A DNA stretch of 64,000 nt from Alphaproteobacteria bacterium UBA6411. Its GTDB lineage: Bacteria > Pseudomonadota > Alphaproteobacteria > CAAGCB01 > CAG-977. This document shows, piece by piece, positions 60,499 to 64,000 of this stretch; position 1 is the stretch's first letter, and every line of letters starts with the position of its first letter. The stretch lies in assembly GCA_002438565.1 (NCBI GenBank), contig DJPN01000006.1, forward strand, positions 1 to 64,000. The letters run 5' to 3'. The position numbers and the translations under genes are program-made. The notes beneath the pieces were generated by a model. The model saw nothing but the letters and a program-made list of their open reading frames with translations, did no database searches and had not been told where the DNA came from.

Positions 60499-61634
60499 AA
60501 GCCGGCGTCAATTTCGTCTTGAGTTTGACGTAAATCCAGCAAAGGCCGCCTTGACGTTTCATTAAAAACTGGAACCGCTTTACAGCGGCAGTTGTACGCT
60601 TCGCCGGGGTTGCCGCCTGCAGGGGGATTTTCCGCATCAAAAACACCGCCGTTGCGTTCGGCATGTTCCGCACGGACTCTGTCGTCATTTTGCGTTTCCC
60701 AAACGTACAGCGGCGCGTCAGCCGCTATATTCAGCAAAGCGGTTAAATTTTTATAGTCCTCCTTGGCTTCAAAATGATGTTTTACGACTTCGACTAATTT
60801 GTCATGTTCCTCTCCGTGTTCAAACAAATAAGCCGAACTGTTTAGAACATCGTTCAAATCCTTATCGGACAACATGCGGATTTCCGTCGGATCCGGCATT
60901 TTCAGCGCCGTTCCGGGAATTAAATGACGCACATCCGTCAACTGCGGATTTTTATGCAGGATTTCTTCGGGGGCGATGTTGTTTTCCTTGGCAATATTAA
61001 AAATCGTATCACCGGCTTTGACAATGTGGAGCTTTTCGATTAAGTCCTTGCGTTCATAGCGGTTCAGTTTTGCACGGTTGTTGAACACTTCGCGTTCCAA
61101 ATCCGATTTTTTCAGATCTGTTCCATACTTGTCAAACAAATACATCCCCAGATTGACCGCGTTCGCATCCGTATTTTTATCACCGATAACATTGTTGAAA
61201 TGACCATTTGCAACATCGTTTAAACGTCCTGCTATATCTAAATTCCAGCCATAAACATCACTTAGTTTTCCTGCATAACCATAATGGATATTCGACCAAA
61301 TATCATGGTCATACAGATATTTGTTATCCCCCGGAATCATCGTCCCGAAAACCGTAGCGGGTCGTCCTTTCGCATTTGTCAATTTTTTATGAAAATACGA
61401 TGAAATGTGCTTTTTTAAAACAGGTTTGTGATCCCATTTTGCGTTACTACGCGCCAGAAAAAGCATCATCTTATTTTTGATAATTAAATTACTTTTTTGT
61501 ATGTTTTCGACATCTTTGTCCTGCTGTCGAAGCTTCATTTCATTAAAAATGCCCGTTACAGCTTTTTCATAATCCGATGATTTCGGATTTAAATGTTTGA
61601 ATCCTTCATGTTTTGGTATATCATAAGTAGTCAT
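60495..61634 (-). CDS. Phage-borne chimeric protein: toxin-44-like region, LysM, Mu gpF-like C-terminus
   Basis: The 379-residue protein shows three parts. Residues about 64-148 (KWDHKPVL, then HDIWSNIHYGYAG and NLDIAGRLNDVANG) resemble the polymorphic toxin type 44 domain. Residues about 202-246 (HIVKAGDTIFNIAKENN...IPGTALKMP) are a clear LysM peptidoglycan-binding module. Residues about 310-356 (WETQNDDRVRAEHAERNGG, then NPGEAYNCRC) match the C-terminal motif of Mu gpF/SPP1 gp7 head-morphogenesis proteins. I start at ATG 61634 because AAAGGA is then 8 nt away and the duplicated copy begins at the same codon; ATG 61640 is possible. No signal peptide is present. It lies beyond the lysis genes, where phage cargo genes are common. 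Toxic activity is inferred, not shown. Confidence 0.7.
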   Translation of the reverse strand: MTTYDIPKHEGFKHLNPKSSDYEKAVTGIFNEMKLRQQDKDVENIQKSNLIIKNKMMLFLARSNAKWDHKPVLKKHISSYFHKKLTNAKGRPATVFGTMIPGDNKYLYDHDIWSNIHYGYAGKLSDVYGWNLDIAGRLNDVANGHFNNVIGDKNTDANAVNLGMYLFDKYGTDLKKSDLEREVFNNRAKLNRYERKDLIEKLHIVKAGDTIFNIAKENNIAPEEILHKNPQLTDVRHLIPGTALKMPDPTEIRMLSDKDLNDVLNSSAYLFEHGEEHDKLVEVVKHHFEAKEDYKNLTALLNIAADAPLYVWETQNDDRVRAEHAERNGGVFDAENPPAGGNPGEAYNCRCKAVPVFNETSRRPLLDLRQTQDEIDAGF

Positions 61635-61662
61635 CTTCATTTTCCTTTCAGAGGTTAGAGTT
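61563..61662. repeat. Direct repeat, copy A (divergent leader)
   Basis: About 100 bp recur at 62136-62237. The first 58 bases are identical, and only about seven mismatches are seen over the whole length. The unit holds the first 24 codons of the toxin-like gene, both ribosome-binding sites and the start of the divergent membrane gene. Confidence 0.9.
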
Positions 61663-62134
61663 GTTTAATTTTCAAAATTATAAATTTTTAAAAAAATTTG
61701 GACTTAAAATTTTGTCATTATCTATTTTGGTTATGATTTCATTTTTTTCTTATGAGATTTTTTTAGGCTTCAATAAAAGCCTATCATATTTATTAAATTT
61801 AATATTGTATTTGTCATTGTGTTATATTTTCCTTAGAACCACTTCACATTCTACAAGCAATAAAAAAAATACTGTATTCGTTACACTCTTATTGGCAATA
61901 GAATTGCTATTATCGGATATATTCTCATTTTTTATATTTGTTGTGCTTCCTATCGATGTTCCATTTAAGATAGACTACACTCTATCACTCATAATACCGG
62001 CAATATTTACAGCTATACTATTTAACTCGTTTAAACCAAGAAAAATACTATTCACAATAACACTAATAATACTTCTGCTTCCAATTTATTATCCTTTCAT
62101 TGCCCATTTTCTTAATCTTTATCAGATTGAATAA
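61661..62134 (+). CDS. Small AT-rich polytopic membrane protein, candidate immunity partner
   Basis: The 157-residue protein has about four hydrophobic helices (roughly 16-33, 38-56, 70-92 and 105-118, plus a last one near 128-148) and a lysine-rich start. I place the start at TTG 61661, after AGAGG. Base composition is far AT-richer than the host genes, a sign of foreign origin. It diverges from the toxin-like gene and shares with it the leader that is duplicated at 62136-62237. Small membrane proteins of this kind often serve as immunity proteins, but nothing in the sequence proves that. No family is recognised. Confidence 0.6.
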   Translation: MFNFQNYKFLKKFGLKILSLSILVMISFFSYEIFLGFNKSLSYLLNLILYLSLCYIFLRTTSHSTSNKKNTVFVTLLLAIELLLSDIFSFFIFVVLPIDVPFKIDYTLSLIIPAIFTAILFNSFKPRKILFTITLIILLLPIYYPFIAHFLNLYQIE

Positions 62135-62209
62135 AATTTTTTCATAATCCGATGATTTCGGATTTAAATGTTTGAATCCTTCATGTTTTGGTATATTGTA
62201 AGCAGTCAT
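62063..62209 (-). pseudogene. Truncated duplicate of the toxin-like gene 5' end
   Basis: From ATG 62209 the first 24 codons (MTAYNIPKHEGFKHLNPKSS and on) are almost identical to the start of the gene at 60495-61634. After residue 24 the match stops and the frame runs antisense into the end of the membrane gene until a TAG at 62063. It keeps its AAAGGA site, so a 48-residue peptide could still be made. Confidence 0.8.
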
Positions 62210-62237
62210 CTTTCTTTTCCTTTCAGAGGTTTGCGTT
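62136..62237. repeat. Direct repeat, copy B (divergent leader)
   Basis: This is the second copy of the 100-bp unit at 61563-61662, in the same orientation and 473 bp away. On both sides the payloads are truncated or frameshifted, so this is the decayed copy. Confidence 0.9.
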
Positions 62238-62381
62238 GTTTAATTTCAAAAAGTTCAAAAAATTCAAGTATTGTTCGCAACGCTGTTGATTGCATCTATT
62301 TTATTTCTTCCAAACACTTTGAAAATAATGGGAATTGTTATCAATCTTATTTTTCCTTATACTCCATTTATTGAAGAGTAA
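62236..62381 (+). pseudogene. Frameshifted small membrane protein gene beside repeat copy B
   Basis: It begins with TTG TTT AAT, as the gene at 61661 does, but one T is missing in the next T run, so the frame closes after 17 codons. Restoring one T opens a 48-codon frame to TAA 62379. That frame encodes two hydrophobic segments (VLFATLLIASILFLP and IMGIVINLIFPYTPF). The sequence after the leader differs from the gene at 61661, so it is a different membrane payload behind the same leader. Confidence 0.6.
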
Positions 62382-62392
62382 TCAAATTCCAT

Positions 62393-62614
62393 TCACCGCG
62401 CGCACAATCGGTCATAGACGATGTTGTTCATATCGATTTGCCGGATTGTTTGCGCGGTGTCATGATCGTAATCGGCGTAAATCGGCCGATACAGCTCACA
62501 AAACCCGCCGCTTGTAAGCGTCGTGCAGCCGCTTGACAACAGCAGGATTGTCCAAATCGGAACGTGCTTTGCGCGCCGCTGCCTCGGCTTTTGATTTTTT
62601 GTCGATTGTTTCAT
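62393..62614 (-). CDS. Rz1-like outer-membrane spanin lipoprotein
   Basis: The 73-residue product has a basic start, a hydrophobic stretch and a lipobox-like LLSSGC (Cys30), so it is probably a short lipoprotein. The mature part (FCELYRPIYADYDHD, then IRQIDMNN) fits a common phage lysis-lipoprotein pattern. Its start lies within the Rz-like gene in another frame, the nested arrangement of Rz/Rz1 pairs. Together they would fuse inner and outer membranes in the last step of lysis. Confidence 0.7.
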   Translation of the reverse strand: MKQSTKNQKPRQRRAKHVPIWTILLLSSGCTTLTSGGFCELYRPIYADYDHDTAQTIRQIDMNNIVYDRLCAR

Positions 62615-62708
62615 TTTTTTCCTTTTGCCGTCCTGCCCGAAAAGCGAAAATCATTCCGCCGATCAGCAGGACGGCTTGAGCTGTCAGAATAACGGCTAAA
62701 TCAGACAT
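62496..62708 (-). CDS. Rz-like inner-membrane spanin
   Basis: The 70-residue protein starts at ATG 62708 (MSDLAVILTAQAVLLIGGMI) with one N-terminal transmembrane helix. A long charged helix follows (KEKNETIDKKSKAEAAARK, then NPAVVKRLHDAYKRR), the architecture of an i-spanin. Its start overlaps the end of the previous gene by 8 bp and the Rz1-like gene is nested in its 3' half. Confidence 0.65.
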   Translation of the reverse strand: MSDLAVILTAQAVLLIGGMIFAFRAGRQKEKNETIDKKSKAEAAARKARSDLDNPAVVKRLHDAYKRRVL

Positions 62709-62892
62709 TTGTCTCTTTGCCGTCATTGATTTTGGCATTGACGATGGACAACACGTCCAATATTTTGACGATTTTTGCCAATACGGCATCGTCTTTTTGC
62801 GTCGGGGTCGCTTTGACGATGATTGACGCCGCCGCAACAACCGTTCCGAACCAAAACAGCACGGTTTCAAAGATTTGTCCCAAGTTTTCCAT
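62701..62892 (-). CDS. Small phage membrane protein, possible holin
   Basis: From ATG 62892, preceded by AAAGGA, the frame codes for 63 residues. There is one hydrophobic helix (about 6-24, FETVLFWFGTVVAAASIIV) and then an amphipathic part (DAVLAKIVKILDVLSIVNAKI). It overlaps the endolysin end by 26 bp and the Rz-like start by 8 bp. Position and size suit a holin or antiholin; the sequence alone does not decide. Confidence 0.6.
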   Translation of the reverse strand: MENLGQIFETVLFWFGTVVAAASIIVKATPTQKDDAVLAKIVKILDVLSIVNAKINDGKETNV

Positions 62893-63367
62893 GACTTTTC
62901 CTTTCGTGTAACAATAAATCGGGGCGGAAATCAACCCGCCCCGTCGAAAACAATTCGGCTTCGCGCCTTCGCCGCAGTTTCAAACCCTTCCACACATAAC
63001 CGCCCGCATAAACCCAGCGCATCAGTTCTTGCGGCACTTTGTCGTAAGCCCCGTCGTTCAGCACGCGCAGCAAAGTCGATCCTGCGAAGTTCCGCCGCCC
63101 GATATTGAAAGCGAACGAAATCAGCGCGTCTTTTTGACATTGTTTCAGCGGCACTTTAACCAGTTCCGCCACCGCGGCTTCCGCTTCGGCGACATCTTGG
63201 CGCAACAGTTCTTCGGCTTTTGCTTCGCTGACCCCTGCAGGAAAGCTTTCACCGCCTTTGACTACGTGACCGTAACCGATTGTGCGCCTGCCCGCGACAC
63301 AAGTGTATTCCAGCGGCACAAAGCTTTCAAAAGCCTTGAGCATAGCCAGTCCTTTTTTGCTTATCAC
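62867..63367 (-). CDS. GH24 phage endolysin (T4-type lysozyme)
   Basis: The 166-residue enzyme cleaves the glycan strands of peptidoglycan. The catalytic pattern E-x8-D/C-x5-T is seen as Glu14, Cys23 and Thr29 in KAFESF...TCVAGRRTIGYGH. A cysteine in the middle position is a known variant. There is no signal peptide or anchor helix, so it needs a holin. It starts at GTG 63367, which overlaps the stop of the holin-like gene as GTGA. Confidence 0.92.
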   Translation of the reverse strand: MISKKGLAMLKAFESFVPLEYTCVAGRRTIGYGHVVKGGESFPAGVSEAKAEELLRQDVAEAEAAVAELVKVPLKQCQKDALISFAFNIGRRNFAGSTLLRVLNDGAYDKVPQELMRWVYAGGYVWKGLKLRRRREAELFSTGRVDFRPDLLLHERKSHGKLGTNL

Positions 63368-63528
63368 GCGCGCTCCCCTTGGTTTTTAAACAGAAAGTAA
63401 ACGCGCCCGACGGCATAAACCAGCGTCGCAATTCCGATAAAGAAACCGACGTATTCGTTGAATACGCCAATCCACGCGGGGGCGGTCAAACCGATGCCGA
63501 CCGCCCCTGCCTCTTTGACATTTTGCAT
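63364..63528 (-). CDS. Holin-like peptide, 54 residues
   Basis: The start at ATG 63528 follows a very good GGAGGGG site. The peptide has a hydrophobic region (about 10-45, including YVGFFIGIATLVYAVGRVYF) and a charged end (KNQGERA). It stops inside the GTG of the endolysin, the usual coupling of holin and endolysin genes. No named family can be claimed. Confidence 0.65.
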   Translation of the reverse strand: MQNVKEAGAVGIGLTAPAWIGVFNEYVGFFIGIATLVYAVGRVYFLFKNQGERA

Positions 63529-63540
63529 TGTTTTCCCCTC

Positions 63541-63912
63541 CTACATGAACGTGTCCAGCAAAGACAGCGAGTACTTCAGCTTTGCGGCCTTTTTTTCCGC
63601 GCGCGCTTTTCGCATTGAGCGGTACGCTTCACCAACCGCCTGCTTTTTGTTAAATTCCGCCTCCTGCTCGGTTTTCAAATCATTGTAAAACAAGGCATCG
63701 TCGTACGAATTCGCCTTGACGCCCGAAGCCCCGATAAGTGCCAGATTTTTGCCGCGTTCTTCGTTGTTTTCGCGGCGCAGCTTTTTTTCATCCCACGCGT
63801 TTTTATCCAATGAAGCCCGAGCCTCATCCCGCGCATCTAGGTAAGCAAGTTTCGCCTTTTTCCAATTCTGCCGAACGGTCAGCAGTTTTCCCGCCGTTTT
63901 CAGTTTTTCCAT
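63541..63912 (-). CDS. Phage protein of unknown function, highly charged and helical
   Basis: From ATG 63912, with GAGGAT upstream, 123 residues are encoded, very rich in Lys, Ala, Glu and Arg and predicted as long helices (KKAKLAYLDARDEARASLD, YRSMRKARAEKKAAKLKYS). No cysteines or hydrophobic helices occur. It lies between the partial gene at the right edge and the lysis genes; it could be a minor virion or assembly protein. Confidence 0.65.
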   Translation of the reverse strand: MEKLKTAGKLLTVRQNWKKAKLAYLDARDEARASLDKNAWDEKKLRRENNEERGKNLALIGASGVKANSYDDALFYNDLKTEQEAEFNKKQAVGEAYRSMRKARAEKKAAKLKYSLSLLDTFM

Positions 63913-63922
63913 TTCATCCTCC

Positions 63923-64000
63923 TCATATTTTGTTTGCCGCCACCACCGGGAACACACCCAATACAGTCAGCGGCAAAGGTTGATTTTGTTCAATTCTGAC
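63923..64000 (-). CDS. C-terminal end of a phage gene cut by the right edge
   Basis: The last 25 codons (ending LTVLGVFPVVAANKI) of a leftward frame enter from the right edge and stop at TGA 63925-63923. The GAGGAGGAT motif for the next gene begins at once, so the two are in one transcription unit. The product cannot be identified from this fragment. Confidence 0.6.
   Translation of the reverse strand, partial: VRIEQNQPLPLTVLGVFPVVAANKI

Noticed and set aside
1..64000. CRISPR array, insertion sequence, rRNA or tmRNA
   Set aside because: No regularly spaced repeats, transposase motifs or conserved RNA cores were seen on either strand.

Overview
The window reads as chromosome of an uncultured member of the Alphaproteobacteria, probably a host-associated lineage (inference). 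The evidence is gene content and order. There is an LpxI-type UDP-2,3-diacylglucosamine hydrolase inside the block rpsB-tsf-pyrH-frr-uppS-cdsA-dxr-rseP-bamA-skp-lpxD-fabZ-lpxA-lpxI-lpxB. There is also an NrnC-type nanoRNase, an FzlA-like GST-fold division protein, a short ProRS without the inserted editing domain, and a class II DAHP synthase. Base composition is roughly balanced in the core genes and clearly AT-richer in two islands.

Left part (1-26.9 kb). A gene leaving the left edge has a G11 tract in its promoter region. Next, read leftwards, come tRNA-Ala(CGC) and the envelope/nitrogen-PTS cluster nrnC-kdsD-lptC-lptA-lptB-rpoN-hpf-ptsN, which makes and exports LPS and adjusts sigma-54, PTS and ribosome hibernation. 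After tRNA-Leu(CAG) come rightward fzlA, a lipoprotein and a GT4 glycosyltransferase, then thrS-infC (infC starts at AUU). Leftward cysS-gltX-nadE and a ribokinase follow; the NadE glutaminase domain appears catalytically dead. A rightward pair encodes a one-pass membrane protein and a GT-C-like glycosyltransferase. Leftward glmU-glmS-orf-aroG supplies UDP-GlcNAc and chorismate precursors.

Middle part (26.9-58.8 kb). An AT-rich restriction-modification cassette (two DNA methyltransferases, a small XRE regulator and an HNH endonuclease candidate) sits between gph and mrp, abutting both stop codons. Then follows the long leftward block from mrp-lpxB through lipid A, outer-membrane biogenesis, isoprenoid and phospholipid genes to tsf-rpsB. 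Upstream of it lies proS-lolC-lolD-dnaE plus a membrane protein, then tig-clpP-clpX-lon, the last with a good heat-shock-type promoter.

Right part (58.8-64 kb). tRNA-Leu(TAG) and tRNA-Thr(TGT) precede a POT peptide transporter. The end is a prophage region read leftwards: a partial phage gene, a coiled protein, a holin-like peptide, a GH24 endolysin, another small membrane protein and overlapping Rz/Rz1-like spanin genes. Beyond the lysis module lies the most unusual locus. A protein combines a polymorphic-toxin-44-like region, a LysM domain and a Mu gpF-like C-terminus. A small AT-rich membrane protein gene diverges from it, and a second, decayed copy of the same divergent leader lies beside it. 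This looks like a phage-borne toxin with a linked membrane partner, possibly its immunity protein, and traces of cassette replacement.
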